Source: Eustoma russellianum (Eukaryota > Streptophyta > Magnoliopsida > Gentianales > Gentianaceae). From it: a DNA stretch of 64,000 bases. Under the pieces are notes generated by a model that ran no database searches, was not told where the DNA came from, and saw only the letters and a list, made by a program, of their open reading frames with translations. This document shows positions 1 to 12,064 of the stretch, one piece after another (the first letter of the stretch is position 1; each line of letters begins with the position of its first letter). The stretch is taken from assembly GCA_036186865.1 (NCBI GenBank), contig AP025067.1, forward strand, positions 27,299,726 to 27,363,725. Direction: 5' to 3'. The translations under genes were made by a program, and so were the position numbers.

Positions 1-703
1 GAGAGGCTAGACAGTGTGGGCTTTATAGAATAAGGTTGGCACACCCTCCCACTTTTCTCTCTATGACCGATTTTTCTATGTGCTGTATGAGGAGGTGAAG
101 ACCTCCTCCTTTATATAGAGGGAGAATAGGGGAATCCTGATGAACATATTCCTTTATGGATAGAGATTCCTTTATCCCATATACATGGGGATATACTTGA
201 TACTATCATCAAGTTATCTTTATATATTATCAAATATTATCTAATATTTAATAATATTTATTATTAAATATTATTTAATATTTAATTACTGTACCAACAA
301 TTATCTACTAGCCACACGTGGGTTGTCGCCCTCTGGGACCAAATGTCGTACACTTTATGGCCGTAACACTTTGAGTCCATCCATCGCGGTCTCTGACCAT
401 ATGACTGTCTACATGTTCGGGGTTTTTATTTTAGACCACACTATACATCCACGAATATACCACATGATCACTTAACATGTGTATGTTTTACGTAATAATT
501 AATATTATTACGTGACATATGTGACATATAATATTGTCATACATAACGTCCACCTTATGATTAATTTGTATGAACTTTATCAACGTGCTCCGCATCACAC
601 GTATCTCGAATTAATCCCAACGCTAGGTTTCCACATTTGTGCAGTACCCGATGAGGCATCAAATCACTTCACGATCTGATGATGTACACAACATTTTCCT
701 ACA
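1..703 (-). repeat. LTR-like remnant, runs off left edge
   Basis: Read on the minus strand, this starts with TGTAGGAAAATG at 703 and runs through an AT-rich block to a TATATAAAGG box near 118-109. A pyrimidine/purine leader then leaves the window. That order (TG terminus, U3-like part, TATA, leader) suits an LTR in minus orientation. No internal region or partner copy is visible, so the class is unknown. It could instead be a host promoter. Confidence 0.4.
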
Positions 704-741
704 CTGTATGTAATAGGATGTTATACTTAAGCTGAGACGAA

Positions 742-1023
742 TTAGCAATGCTTGGATAAACCACTGGGATTGCTCCTGTGTGTACAGATGAGTAATGCAG
801 TTCTAGAAAAAGGGGATGCAACGGACTTCTCGAGGCAATGATTTATGAACAATTTGGTGGAAATTAAAGCATGCCATTCTCTGCAGACAACCTTAAATCT
901 TAACATAATCTCACCGGGAGTCACAAGAATAACAAGAATTATGTCTATATGGATGATGGCTCCTCCATAAAGTCTTTTTGTGACTTCCATTTGTGCAAAC
1001 ATATGGAATACATTCATGTACAA
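742..1023 (-). pseudogene. F-box protein N-terminal fragment
   Basis: The minus-strand frame gives 93 codons. In the middle is a stretch like the second half of a plant F-box: a hydrophobic ILVILVTPGEIMLRFKVVCR segment followed by EWHALISTKLFINHCLEK. This resembles the usual LPVKSLLRFKCVCKSW..LI..P.F pattern, in which the F-box helix bundle binds SKP1 in an SCF ubiquitin ligase. The frame stops soon after, and there are no kelch, LRR or FBA repeats. The LP of the F-box is lost. I read it as a truncated gene copy, not a working adaptor. The match is by eye and short, so assignment is tentative. Confidence 0.4.
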
Positions 1024-1285
1024 AAATCCGACATCTCAATTCTCAAGAAAACCTGCATAAGGTTGCAACATTTTACTATTAAGCTCAAAATATTTGTTAC
1101 CTTCTTAGCCCTAGTCCCGGGTTCTGAATATATACATACATACATATACACACACACATATATATATACAAATACGCATATTTATAACATAAAATTGCAT
1201 AGGTTATATTTGACTTCTTGCATAATGAAACGAGCCCTCCATCAAGGCATTGGTTACAAGCTTTTCTATCACATTTGCATAGAGA

Positions 1286-1555
1286 TTAATCCTTTGGAAC
1301 ACCAACAGTCGCCTGGTTCGGATTTGCCGAACTCGGTGTACTTGGGGAGTCGCCTCCACGGCAACGGTTGATGTAATTGCATCCTCTATTATGTATGGGT
1401 CCATTGTATACTCCCTTGCAGACCTTTTTGCCATTGATATACTCGCAGAGTTTGCGAAGGGGACCATAATCGATGTCCTTTTTAGTCATTTGAGAGAAGC
1501 CAGCAGAAAGCATTAGGGACAATACAAGGAAGAGAATGAATGTTCTATTCATCAT
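1286..1555 (-). CDS. RALF-like secreted peptide
   Basis: A single-exon gene of 89 codons (88 if the second of two adjacent ATGs is used; an upstream in-frame TTG is not a plausible plant start). Residues 1-21 form a signal peptide with a hydrophobic core (FILFLVLSLMLSAGF). The mature part has the RALF signature: DYGPL in place of YISYGAL, then four cysteines as C-x8-C and, after NRG, C-x5-C, ending in RCRGG. RALF peptides are apoplastic ligands of CrRLK1L kinases such as FERONIA that alter cell-wall pH and growth. There is no dibasic RRXL site for S1P cleavage, as in the short RALF types. Unusual is an extra Ser/Pro/Asn-rich tail of about 22 residues after the last cysteine. Neighbours are repeats, so there is no operon-like context. 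Expression cannot be judged. Confidence 0.72.
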   Translation of the reverse strand: MMNRTFILFLVLSLMLSAGFSQMTKKDIDYGPLRKLCEYINGKKVCKGVYNGPIHNRGCNYINRCRGGDSPSTPSSANPNQATVGVPKD

Positions 1556-1585
1556 TGCAATCTTCTTGTTGTTCAAAAGAAACAA

Positions 1586-2205
1586 ATTTTTATGACACCT
1601 TTGGGCAATTATGAAATATTAAGAGCCCACACACACATATATATCAAGTGGAACCCACATAGTGAAAGAATAGCCGTGGAAGATTGTTCCTAGTTTCCTG
1701 CTACACAAGTCGAAAGTAGTTACATGCATTCTTGCACAACACATTCAATCACCCGTACATGCGTTTAAATACAAATTTTTTAAATTTAAATTTCAATCAA
1801 TTTGAAGTCTATGTTGTAGAGAAAAAGGGGTTTGAGTGATTTCAAAATGGATGATTTAAATAACGTGTTACAAAGAAATGCATGACATATTTTATGACAT
1901 AACACGTTGTTGCATAAAACTTGCCTTATATAGTTCATATATAATGTTGTCGTACTAACGAGCCATGAAGCTTTAAGGCTTACATCAAATGGCAAACATT
2001 TGTTGTGTTTGAACTATTTTCAGGTGCCACCATTAATGAACTAAACTAGTTCATTAAGTGAAGTAATTATTTAATTAAACTAAGTAGTTCATTAAAGAAG
2101 CCATATTTAGAAAATGCACAAAGGCAACAAGTTGAAGAAAGGAAAGTCCTCCTCCTCTCCTCTACACACGCCATTTAAATATATATATATACATATATAT
2201 ATATA

Positions 2206-2253
<48 letters not shown>

Positions 2254-2416
2254 GATTTTTTTTTGAAAAAGGCACATACACATATATTCCAACGTACTAC
2301 CGACACGTTATATATTTACGTACGTACGTTAACGTCACACCAGTATACTTAACTCATATTTATGAGTATATTCAGGTTTTATATCATAGATATAAGTCAT
2401 GGTGATGACAAATTTA
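1586..2416. other. AT-rich spacer with microsatellite, no gene
   Basis: No convincing gene. The stretch is AT-rich, with long runs of TA dinucleotides between about 2179 and 2250. Confidence 0.6.
2179..2250. repeat. (TA)n/(TG)n microsatellite
   Basis: Alternating AT repeats interrupted by a short GTGTGTG block. The strand is arbitrary. Confidence 0.9.
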
Positions 2417-3146
2417 TTACGACACGTTAAAAGGTTCTAAACCGAAAATTGTCGTATCGGGTGAATACCGAAACTTGGCCAACATATCACGTACTTGCCA
2501 TAAATAGATGGCCAGCCCCTACACTTCAAAAATGGCCACAAATTTCGTGGCTTACATGGTATGTGCAGCCATAAAATCATTCCATGTTGTCACACACAAA
2601 TCACCCTCAATTAAGGCCAAATTGTGGAAATTACAAAATTCAATTTTGACACATGTTTTGGGCGCCACTTTAAGATCAGCCTATGAGCTGAATATTAAAG
2701 TTTAATTTATGTATATTATGTATAACATAATATATATAACATGTGCAAAAAGTTGGAATTTAATTAGAGAAAAATCGGGTAATCGATAAACGTCGAAAAT
2801 TCGGTTCTCTACGTACACGGCACATGGAACATTTTTGGCATGGCATATAACATGTACCTAGACACTTTTTATATACTTCATACATTCTAAAGTGTTCTAG
2901 AAAAATTCAATTAACGGCTGATTGGAATATACCATATGTGTATAATTAAATGTGCACTATTTTACAAAGTTTGCAAAAATAAAATTCAGCACATGTATCT
3001 TCATGTCACACGCCTAAACCAGCTTTATTGGAGCATATGTGGAGCTTTGTTGGCATCTTGATTGGTCAAGAATGAAGCATACAATGTTGATGACATAAAG
3101 AAAGGAATTACAAAAGGTAATATTTCAAACTTTGTCACATTTGTGA

Positions 3147-3170
3147 CACATGCTGAAAATTCAGCATGTG
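3147..3170. repeat. Perfect inverted repeat, 11-bp arms
   Basis: CACATGCTGAA, a 2-bp spacer AA, then TTCAGCATGTG. Degenerate versions recur at 3292-3316, and half of one abuts the N gap (TCAGCATGTG from 3429). Confidence 0.85.
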
Positions 3171-3418
3171 TAGTCTAGGATGGCCGAATTTTGTCACTTA
3201 ATGAAGGATATTTTGCTATCTTGAAAACGTGGATCAATTGGAAGATAGTATGGAAGTGTTTTGAATGTTCTGGTGATATTTTTAAATATCACACATGTTG
3301 AAAATTTCAGCATGTGTGTAATGTATGTTGGCCAAAATTTGGTCTTTATTGGTGACTAATTTTTATTCCAAAAAATGATAAGAATATCTTGTACTAAATG
3401 GTGATTGATTTCTTGGAT

Positions 3419-3428
3419 NNNNNNNNNN
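3419..3428. other. Assembly gap (10 N)
   Basis: Ten N bases. The true gap length is unknown. The right flank begins with half of the CACATGCTGA inverted motif, which suggests the assembly broke in a foldback or repeat. Confidence 0.99.
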
Positions 3429-4230
3429 TCAGCATGTGCAAGATGAGTTATGGCCGATTTTTTCAAGGCAAATTGGAGTTATTTGCCTAGCTAATTTTGT
3501 GGGATGATCTTATGGCTTATGGTAATAAGTTTATGGCTAATTGGCACATGCTTTTTGAGGTTTAATTTCAAATTTATCTATTCATCAAATGATGACAACA
3601 TTCATCCAATCAATGAGTGCCAAGTAAGCAAGAGCTTAATGATCATCCAATGAGGAGATGCCAAGTAAGCAAAGACATGTCACATTGATGCAATACACTC
3701 TTCCAAGAACTTAGAAGATAAATTTCAAGGGGAGGAGAATGCTACTAGGGGGCGGCCACCAATGTTAAAAGGAAAGAGGAGAGCAAGACAAAAACAAGAC
3801 AAGTCTTACAAGCATACAAGATTGAAATCGTTTTCTAGTCTCTCTTTCTACACCTTCTTTCTTTCTTCTTTTTAAAAGCCTATTGTACTTATATTCATAT
3901 ACAATGAAGCCTTGAATAGGCTTCATATAGACCACCACATATTCTTTTTATTGTTGTAAAAGATTGATCAAGGTGTGATCAATCTTGCACTTGCAAGCTG
4001 GTGGTGTTCGTGTTCATTGTATTCTCATACAAGGTTTGTAAAGGGTTGGAGTTTGTGTGTAACTCCATCAACCCTATGGTAAGGTGTTCTTTGTGTTGTG
4101 TTATTAGTGCTAATCGAGGAAGGTGTCCTCGAAGACTGGAGTAGGTTGTTTATAACCGAACCAGTATAAAATTCCTGGTGTTATTTACTTTCAGCACTTA
4201 CTTTCAGTTTCAGCACTGTTTATTATTTGA

Positions 4231-5439
4231 TCACATTGGTAAAAATAGTAAACGAATTTCAAAAATCATGAAACTTTCCAGAGTCATAGCCTCACGTCTT
4301 AAGGTTCTTTTGGAGCAAGTTTCAACCCTTTTGGACAAGTATAAGTCATTCAAACGTCCAACGTTCTGAGACTAGTGCAGTCTGATTTTCAGGCTTGCAA
4401 AGGTTGAGACTTTGATCGTATTTGACTAACTTCCCAAAAGAATTTTTCAAAACTGTTTCAACCCATTTAAATTTAACTAATAAGGGGTTAGTCATTAAAT
4501 TTTCAGAGCATTTGGAGTTAAGGACAAATAGGAATTAATTTTTCAAAACAGACTACCAGTTCTGGCAGATTTGCGCAATCTGACCACCAACAATTTTTCA
4601 AGGGGTTAGAGGTTGAATTTTGATCTAAAATTTTTAGGAGATACTTAGAACATCTGAGGCTAGATCTCTCCAAATTTCAGAATTTTTGAAGACCTGCAAC
4701 CTAGTTTTCAAATCTTTTTAAAACTAGTCCTGAAAACAGAAACTGTTTCAGAAGTTGGGTTTTTGGTTTGAAACTATTTTAAAAACCACATTTTCCGCAC
4801 CCACTATTTAACTCCCTTTATAGTGGTGTCTTGCAGATCCTACATATGTTTATCCTTGTATCTACTCTTTCCCTAAAGGTACGCAAAAGTTTACCGATAC
4901 AGTACAAATAATGTTGCCATAAGTGTCATCTCCGATGCCAATATAAAAATAAAAATGAAAAGGCCAAAAAGTATTAGTTACTGTAGTATTTTGCCCTCAT
5001 TTGTTGAAATAATCTTTTTTTAACCTAACTACAAATTTGATATGGGCAAACTTTAAAGACATAAGGAGTTAAAGTTTACGTTCTTTTCTATTATCTTAGA
5101 AAATGTGATATATAAACACTAAAATAGTATACTGCACACACATTACTGATATATAATTATAGTTTCTTAATATAATGATACAAGAGACAATCACAGTGCA
5201 TGTCCATTTATTTACTTGATGTGTATACATGGTTGGAAAAGTACGTTTAAAGTATTTTAGAATTGGCTCAAAACTTATATAAGAGCATGTAAGATTTTTT
5301 TGATAGATTAAAAGATGTTTAGAACACTTTGAGCTTGCAAGAACTCACTTGGATCGATCCAAATGCTTTATTCAGGACTGTTCAGCTAAAGTTGCAATTT
5401 TTGATATAAGAATCATCTCTCATCATACGTGAACGTTAT
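4231..5439. other. No gene seen
   Basis: Low-complexity, T-rich sequence with many TTTTCAAAA-like words. It may be the 5' internal part of the same old retroelement. No reading frame resembles a known protein. Confidence 0.5.
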
Positions 5440-5817
5440 GTAATTGACATGGATGTTATGCTTACTACTGAAAAGGTGTTTCAAAGGTAGTTTTATGCAA
5501 CTCAAGGCCTATAAATATAATGCCTTGCTATCTCGACTAAAAATAACTATATACTTTGCTAAAATCTGAGAATTTCAGCAGTATTCTCTCCTCTTCTTCC
5601 TCCACTATCAAACACTTCTACTTTGCAAGTTCATCTTCCTCTCGTAGAGCGAAAGAAAAGAAGAAGCCGTTATATCCTGGGAGGCTTGTGTCAAACACGT
5701 TCATCTTCCTCTCGTAGAGCGAAAGAAAAAAAGCCGTTATATCCTGGGAGGCTTGTGCCGCGTAGTTCATTTCGTTCGTGGTGGAGACATTTTAGCTTTA
5801 AGGTTAGCAACTAACAT
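5440..5817 (+). repeat. LTR-like promoter and leader with tandem duplication
   Basis: A TATA-type CCTATAAATATAA at 5508-5520 is followed by a pyrimidine-rich leader and two tandem copies of a roughly 68-bp unit (about 5627-5758) containing TCCTCTCGTAGAGCGAAAGA and TTATATCCTGGGAGGCTTGTG-like sequence. This looks like the R-U5 part of an LTR or a noncoding element. The short frames over it repeat peptides and are not a gene. Element class is not determined. Confidence 0.35.
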
Positions 5818-6290
5818 TGTATCTCAACTTTTCTATTCTTGTAAAACCAATAACTTGACAATCGAAATCTGTCTTTTCTCTTATTCCACTTCGTCAATTT
5901 ATATAGTACAGATTGTATCTATCCAATCTAGTATGATAAGGATATGTACCAGTATGGTAAGAATAGATACAAATCAAATCTTGTCAAATCAATCACAGAT
6001 ACGTGATAACTACAAGGAATCAATTAGATAACTACAAAGAATCGAACTGATATGATAACAAGCTTTATCCGCAATTCTGGTCAATTTCGTCAGTGCAGCT
6101 CAGTTCTTGATAAGGCGGAGCTCGGCAAGCTCATCTGAGTTGAGTTCAGGTCAGCTCGCATAAGTTGAGTTCAGCAAGGCCGAGGCCGAGCTCGGCAAGG
6201 TCAGCTCGGATGAATTGAATTCAGCTCGGCCTTCAACAATTCTCCTTATATTTCTTGTTTGTTTACCATATATTTCCATATTTTCCAACA
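5818..6290 (-). mobile_element. Solo LTR, minus orientation
   Basis: A 473-bp unit with TGTATC at the left end and CCAACA at the right, flanked by AACAT (5813-5817) and TACAT (6291-6295), a 4-of-5 target duplication. On the minus strand it begins TGTTGGAAAATATGG, has repeated GAGCTCGGC/CTGAGCT words, and a TATATAAATTG box near 5905-5895. No internal retroelement sequence lies next to it, so it is best read as a solo LTR left by unequal recombination. Confidence 0.6.
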
Positions 6291-7496
6291 TACATTACAT
6301 TGAAATTCACACCCTAATAATGGTTACATTTTTACGCCGGTTAACTGAGGTGGTTAGGCTGCAAGGTCCGTAACACACGCCTCCTTTTACTCTTTTTCCT
6401 TTCTTTTTCTACAGAATATTTTACTCCTCAAGCATATAGAAGTTAAATTCGATATTTCCATTAGTAGACTGACGGTTTCAGTTAAGTTAACTGATGTAAA
6501 GACGTGACAATTAAAAATATTTTTATGATATACATAGGGAATAGCAAAGTATCGGTGCAATGTAGAACATAGACATAACATGTAAACATATGAACACTAA
6601 ATTTATTTTCCTTTTGATTTAATAACTAGATAGGGTTTATCTAAGTGTTTATCAATTTCATAATCAAAATAGTGATTTAATGCATACCCGAGTGGATTTG
6701 CGGCAAATCTATTTAACGATTTGATATTTATGAGTTGTATCATAATGGAGTAGTATTTTTGTTGGCCACAAATCCACCCTCCTATGACACAACTTATTTT
6801 TCTTTGTGGCAAGGGAACCACTTATTCAACATGAAATATCGTTTTCAAAGTTTCCTTATTTAATTTTGTACTCAAATCCAAACTTGGTCTCGAGCATACT
6901 AAACCAAATGCGGATGAGATCTGAATTCAATTATGCGTGTCATGTGTACAAAAGAGGTTTTTTTTTAAAAAAAAAAGAAACAGCAGACCTTTTTGTACAC
7001 GTGTCATCGCGTGATTGGAAGCCTCATATTTTGCTCATATGAGGCCTCCTCTTATCTCATCTGAACCAAATGAAAGTAAAAGACCGAGTCAAGTTTGTAT
7101 GGGTTATGAACCATTTCGCTCATTGCATTTTCTAGCAGTTGATTATAAAATAATGAGATTAAGACGAACGAGTGATGAATGTCATCCGGTAGAAAGGATA
7201 TGTTTAAAAATGGGAGCGTTAATATATTATTGACTTCACCTGATGAAACACAAATAAAACTTACAAAGAATTCTTCCGCTAAAAATAAATAATTTCTATT
7301 CATGTCTGGAGCAAACCTTTCAGAGAATACAAATTTTTTATCACTTAAAACACGTATCAAGGGTGTGAATTCGTTCTTGGATCACAAATATATTTTAAAA
7401 AATAAGAATCTTGCTCATTCTAAATCAAGAAGTACACGGTCAAAGGTGATCTTTAATCGTTCTTCACAACCAAATACGGTTTTTTGAGGAAGATCA
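6291..7496. other. No gene seen
   Basis: AT-rich sequence without recognisable coding potential on either strand. The short frames here match no family I know. Confidence 0.5.
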
Positions 7497-7718
7497 TGTT
7501 AGAATATACTGTTATCATATTTAGCTAAAGAGATATTCTGTAATTAATTCTGTAATTATGTAAATCCCGTAAAATCAGGAATCATCATATTCTGTAATTA
7601 TGTGTGATTGTAATTACCATATCGGAGCAGGTGATACACAGTATAAGTAGGACTGGAATGTACGTGATAAGTGTGAATGAAAAATAAAATTTTTCTTTCC
7701 CAAAATCTACTCTGAACA
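7497..7718 (+). repeat. 5' LTR of the outer Ty1-copia
   Basis: 222 bp, TGTTAGAATATACTG to CTGAACA, with a TATA-like CAGTATAAGTAGG at about 7639-7651. The sequence ATTCTGTAATTA recurs inside it. Confidence 0.92.
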
Positions 7719-7731
7719 TGGTATCAGAGCC
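7719..7731 (+). promoter_or_regulatory. Primer-binding site, tRNA-iMet type
   Basis: TGGTATCAGAGCC directly follows the LTR end. It is the usual plant Ty1-copia site complementary to the initiator tRNA-Met 3' end. Confidence 0.92.
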
Positions 7732-7887
7732 CTGATCTCGTTTTTTACTCGTTGAGCATGAGAGCTTTGGGCATAGGCTCAGAGAAAGTTTCATTATTGC
7801 CTCATATACCTTTCCTGACCAATATATACCTTTCCCGGCTAACATCCGGCCAACACCCGATTAGCCATACCTGAAAAAAACCTCAGA

Positions 7888-8871
7888 ATGTCAGAAACAG
7901 AACCAAAACCAGAATCATCCAATACTCCAACCCCTGGAGATCTGGCCATTCAAGTGGCCCAGATCCTCAAAGATAGCCTTAGCTCTCCACCACAACATTC
8001 AACACCTTTACCAGAAAACTTAAACATCGCAGCAAAATTAACAGGCAACAATTATTCATTATAGTCCCGCGTTATCTATCGCGCCATTCTAGGCCGAGGG
8101 AGAAAACACCATCTCACAGGGGTGCCTCCTGCTCCACCAGTCAACGACCCGAGGTATCCCCGGTGGGAGCAGGACGACAATTCGGTGTTCACCTGGATAC
8201 TGCAGAATGTGGATGCGAGTATGATAAACAACATTTCGTGCTATCCCACGGCTAAAGCACCATGGGACGGTCTGTCCCTCACTTATGGGTCTCGAAGAGA
8301 CTCCTTACAAGTCTTTGATCTACACCGAAAGGCCAACAACATCAGACAGGGTGAAGGGAGTCTTGAAGACTGCTGGAATAGTCTTCAAGACTTGTGGGTA
8401 TCTATTGACACACTAGACAACAACCCAGTGACATGTCCAGTGGACATATCTTCTTACAATCAAAAGTTACAAGAATTCAGACTATACCAATTTCTGACAG
8501 CAGTAAGTGACAAATTCGAAGCAGGAAAAAATGAGCTTTTAAAACGAACCCCACTGCCAAACGTCGAAACAACCTTTTTCGAGTTCAAGCGGGCAGAAAC
8601 TCAGACGGGACTGATAAAACACAGCCCCTCAGAAACTGGTTCATCATTGGGGGTGGGACAAGGGTTTGCTGTTAAACCACCTGCCGGAAGGGGACGTGGC
8701 CGAGGACAGCCAATTGACAGGACCAACTTACTTCAACAAGGTCAAATATCCACTCGTTCAGGACAACCATCACCACGAGTGGATAAAAACATACTTATCT
8801 GTGAAAACTGCTGGAAAAAAGGACACGTTAAGGACCGCTGCTTCCAGATCCATGGATATCCGGACTGGTGA
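7888..8871 (+). pseudogene. Ty1-copia Gag, broken
   Basis: ATG at 7888 opens a Gag that reads to GNNYSL and then meets TAG near 8062, where the family has Trp (NYSLWSR); this is a single-base nonsense change. The frame reopens at once and continues to 8871 with a UBN2-like capsid region (DLHRKANNIRQGEGSLEDCW...YQFLTAVSDKFE). A C-terminal zinc knuckle, CENCWKKGHVKDRC, follows in the form C-x2-C-x4-H-x4-C. Gag packages the element RNA in cytoplasmic particles. The frame ends after CFQIHGYPDW, and the link to protease is lost. Confidence 0.85.
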
Positions 8872-9116
8872 GAGGGAAGAAGAGTCACCACCGGACAGAA
8901 GGGAAGGGTTGCTTCAGGGCCCAAGAACGCGGAGCAGCTCCCAACAATCCCTGAGATGGAGATGGCGAAGAACAGAGAAACAAAATCAGGAAAGAGGAGA
9001 CCGCCGCGGGAGGTAAGGGGCTAGGGTTTTAACCCTAGCCCCAACTCTCTTTTTAAAGCTAAAATTGCGTTTCAAGGGCCTGGGGAAATTACATGCTGCC
9101 CCCTAGAGCTTTTTAA

Positions 9117-10810
9117 TTGTACACCCCGCCCCCTGTTCTTCCTAGTATGTTTAATATGATCCATGCCTTAGTTAATTGTACATATTCCACCCTCATTTCC
9201 TCACATTCCCAACGCAGTCCTCCTTTTTCCAAAAATAACGCAAATTCCACCCTCATTTCCCAAAATTCCCACCGCAGTCCTCCTTTTTCCAGAAATAACA
9301 GTTTCCACCCCACCTTATCCCAAGCCTTCACTAATGCTACCCAGTGTCCAACTCCACAGTGGATTTTCGACTGTGGAGCCACCGACACTATGACTTTTGA
9401 CCCGAACGATTTTATCAGCCACTCGACCCCCCAAAAATCACATGTTGAAACGGCCAGTGGCGAGTTAGTACCTATCAAAGGATGCAGGTCTATTTCTATT
9501 ACTCCAGATATTACCTTAAGAAATTGTTTGTTTGTTCCATCTTTTTCCACTAAACTACTGTCTATTAGCCAATTTATGAAAGAACTTGAATGTGTTGAAC
9601 TCTTGTATCCTACTTTTTGTATCTTGCATGACATTCATACTCAGGAGATCATTGGACGTGGTACTGAACGCGGTGGTCTCTATTATGTGGATGTGGTAGA
9701 GCAACATGGGCAGTCTAATCTTGCCACTGGGTCAGTTACTCACCAGATATGGTTATGGCATCGTCGGTTAGGACATCCGTCCTTTAGCTATCTACAAAAA
9801 CTTTTTCCCAATTTATTTTTCTGCACTTTACCTCATTTGACTTGTGATACTTGCCTCTAGGCAAAGCAACCTCGGGCTACTTATCGTTTGAATAATACTC
9901 GTGTTAACAAGATTTTCTCTTTAGTACATTCCGATGTTTGAGGCCCATCTCCCCATCCTACTGCTCTGGGATTTTAATATTTTGATATATTTGTCGATGA
10001 TTTTTCTCGGATGGCCTGGTTATATATCCTTAAACACAAATCTGATGTTGCTGCTAAATTTGTTGAATTTTACAAAATGGTTCAAACTCAATTTCATTCG
10101 ATCATTCAAATCCTTCGTTCCGATAACGGGGGGAATATCTTGCTGGGGCATTAAAACAGCTCTTTTGTGATCATGGGATTATTCATCAAACATCATGTCC
10201 CGACACACCTGAACAAAATGGCATTGCAGAACGCAAAAACCACACTCTTCTTGACATGACCAGGGCTATGATGTTAGAATCCTCTGTCCCGTGGGGGTTT
10301 TGGCTGGAAGCAGTATCTACTGTTACCTATCTCAGTAATCGCCTTCCCAGTACCATCTTAGACCACAAAACCCCTATTGATACCTTGGCTTCTCAAACCA
10401 CCATACCATCCATGATGACTTTACCACCTAGAGTTTTTGGGTGTACCGTATTTACCCATGCACTAAAGAAACAAATAGATAAATTAGACCCATGTGCCGA
10501 CAAATGCGTCTTTGTCGGATACGCTACCACTCAAAAAGGCTACCGCTGTTATAATTCCCGTACCCGAAAAATCCATGTTACCATGAACTGCGTTTTTCTT
10601 GAAACCGAGTTCTTCTTGGCCATCCAAGCTCGGTCTCAGGGAGAGCTGGCTAGTGATGAATCCCTCGACTGGCTGCCTAATCTACCCTGGACAGTGACTA
10701 ATCCGACACGGCAAGTGGTTGAACCCGACTGCTCTTCGACTTCCCATGATCAGATCACTGATGTTCACGCACCCGTTGACGAGTCTCCTCAAATGAATAC
10801 ACCTCAATAG
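9117..10810 (+). pseudogene. Ty1-copia protease and integrase, broken
   Basis: The frame 9117-9860 holds the aspartic protease motif as IFDCGATDTMT (family: LDSGAT or IDTGA; Cys replaces Ser or Thr) and the GAG-pre-integrase HHCC start WHRRLGHPS...CDTC. It stops at TAG in the place of a sense codon before AKQPR. The integrase catalytic core continues in other frames: DFNILIYLSMIFLGW near 9970, then the Q-N-G-I-AERK equivalent near 10218, then MTRAMMLESSVPWGFWLEAV...VFVGYATTQKGYRCY at 10256-10810. Several frameshifts rule out a functional enzyme. Confidence 0.82.
9186..9303 (+). repeat. Tandem duplication, about 60-bp unit
   Basis: Two adjacent units beginning TTCCACCCTCATTTCC and ending CTTTTTCCA.AAATAAC. 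They fall in the linker before the protease, so they lengthened a spacer, not a domain. Confidence 0.85.
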
Positions 10811-10999
10811 GTAAAAAGTAATATACATGCTAACAATGGTAGTCATGGTCCTAGTAAGTCTGGTTCTCATACTGTTAAACCCGATCATTCTCTTGACCAT
10901 TTATCACCTGACTCCACTGATACATGTATAAAACTAAATGAACCCATTTTTGATCATAATTATCTTGGACTGGATCATACTAATCCGTGTGCAGAAGAA

Positions 11000-11372
11000 C
11001 AGGAACGGGTATTACCACCAAGGAAAAACAAAGGAGTTCCACCTGACAGATATTCACTTACAAAGGTTGCGTAAGCATCTCGGTACCCTATACTTGTACT
11101 CCGGAAAAATGTAAGTAATACAACAATGGTCTTTCTTGCCAACATATGTTCTGAATAGATACCGAAACCATAGAATAAGCTTGCAATCAACCCAAATGGA
11201 AGGAGACAATGATAGCAAAAATGGATGCTCTCAAAAGAAAAGAGACTTGGGAGCGTTGCCAGTTACCCCAGGAAAGAAACCTGTCCGTTATCGTTGGGTC
11301 TTCATGCAGATGGAAGTGTTGAAAGGCATAAGACGAGGTTGGTAGCAAAAGGATGCACATAGACATATGGCA
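11000..11372 (+). pseudogene. Start of Ty1-copia reverse transcriptase
   Basis: Frames here give LPPRKNKGVPPDRYS, then a decayed AMIAKMDALKRKETWE and VRYRWVF-like peptides, then a GSKRMHID-like piece (family: RLVAKGCTQTYG). This is the usual RT entry of Ty1-copia. It stops at 11372, where the Tekay-like LTR begins, and resumes at 21445. Confidence 0.75.
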
Positions 11373-12064
11373 TGTAGCGCCCCGACCCGGACAGCGGAAT
11401 CCGAACCGGTACACCCGTCGTAGCTTACTGAGAAGACTACAAGACGTCTCATCTCTCTATTACACATCACCAATGACGTAAGAGAAATAAGTGTGGAAAC
11501 ATATCTCGTAAATTAAAACCATCAATGTCGTACTTCAAAAGACAATGTGAATATCATAAAGTGTAAGTGGTCGCAGCCATCTAAAATTCCAAATAAGTTA
11601 AGAAATAGAAACGACAGAAAACTATCTAATCCATCCACTCGATAAGGTCTAAACATCCCATTTTGCCTACTCGCCGTCGTCCTCAATGAAAATCATATCG
11701 TAACTAGGCTCATCTGCAAAGACAAAGGCAATACCCTTAGCGAAAACGCTAGCAAGTAACCCGCTTATAAGACATACGGGATCAACAAATGGCAAGACAT
11801 GAGTAGTATATAGTTCAAGGGAATTGTGGGGGCACATGTCTTGTAAACTTTCAAATATATAAACGAATAACGTAATAAAGCAAGTACAGCAGTTTGCACG
11901 CGAATAACAATTCGTTGGCAATCAAATAACACTCACATTCATACCACATTGACTCTCGTGATGCATGTCAAATATGCACTACACTACACAATCACAAATG
12001 CATGAGCCATTTCTTTTCAAATCAGTGCAATGCATGTCACAATGTCCGGTCTCGTAACTCGTAA

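Larger units (their letters stand above)
2417..4230 (+). repeat. Degenerate SIRE-like Ty1-copia LTR remnant
   Basis: Noncoding. The 3' part (about 3840-4190) looks like the R-U5 end of a long plant Ty1-copia LTR: pyrimidine-rich leader, two hairpins (arms AAGATTGATCA at 3959-3986; ATGAAGCC/GGCTTCAT near 3905-3927), then an ACCGAACCAGTATAAA-type segment and CTGGTGTTATTTAC. The 5' part holds several copies of a CACATGCTGAA motif in inverted pairs. No matching LTR, PBS or pol is left. The assembly gap at 3419-3428 lies inside. The lineage is inferred from memory of SIRE LTR ends. Confidence 0.4.

Noticed and set aside
949..1371. 140-codon plus-strand frame
   Set aside because: Covers a TA-rich repeat, reads across the RALF gene antisense, and matches nothing.
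1556..1585. Ten-residue N-terminal extension of the RALF-like frame
   Set aside because: It would start at TTG; the signal peptide begins at the ATG ATG at 1555/1552.
8666..9016. 116-codon frame after Gag, Arg-rich
   Set aside because: Frame-shifted reading of the Gag tail and linker of the outer Ty1-copia; no independent support.
11667..11921. 84-codon minus frame, also at 19174-19428
   Set aside because: Lies in the Tekay-like LTR, has no family resemblance, and its presence twice is due to the LTR copies.
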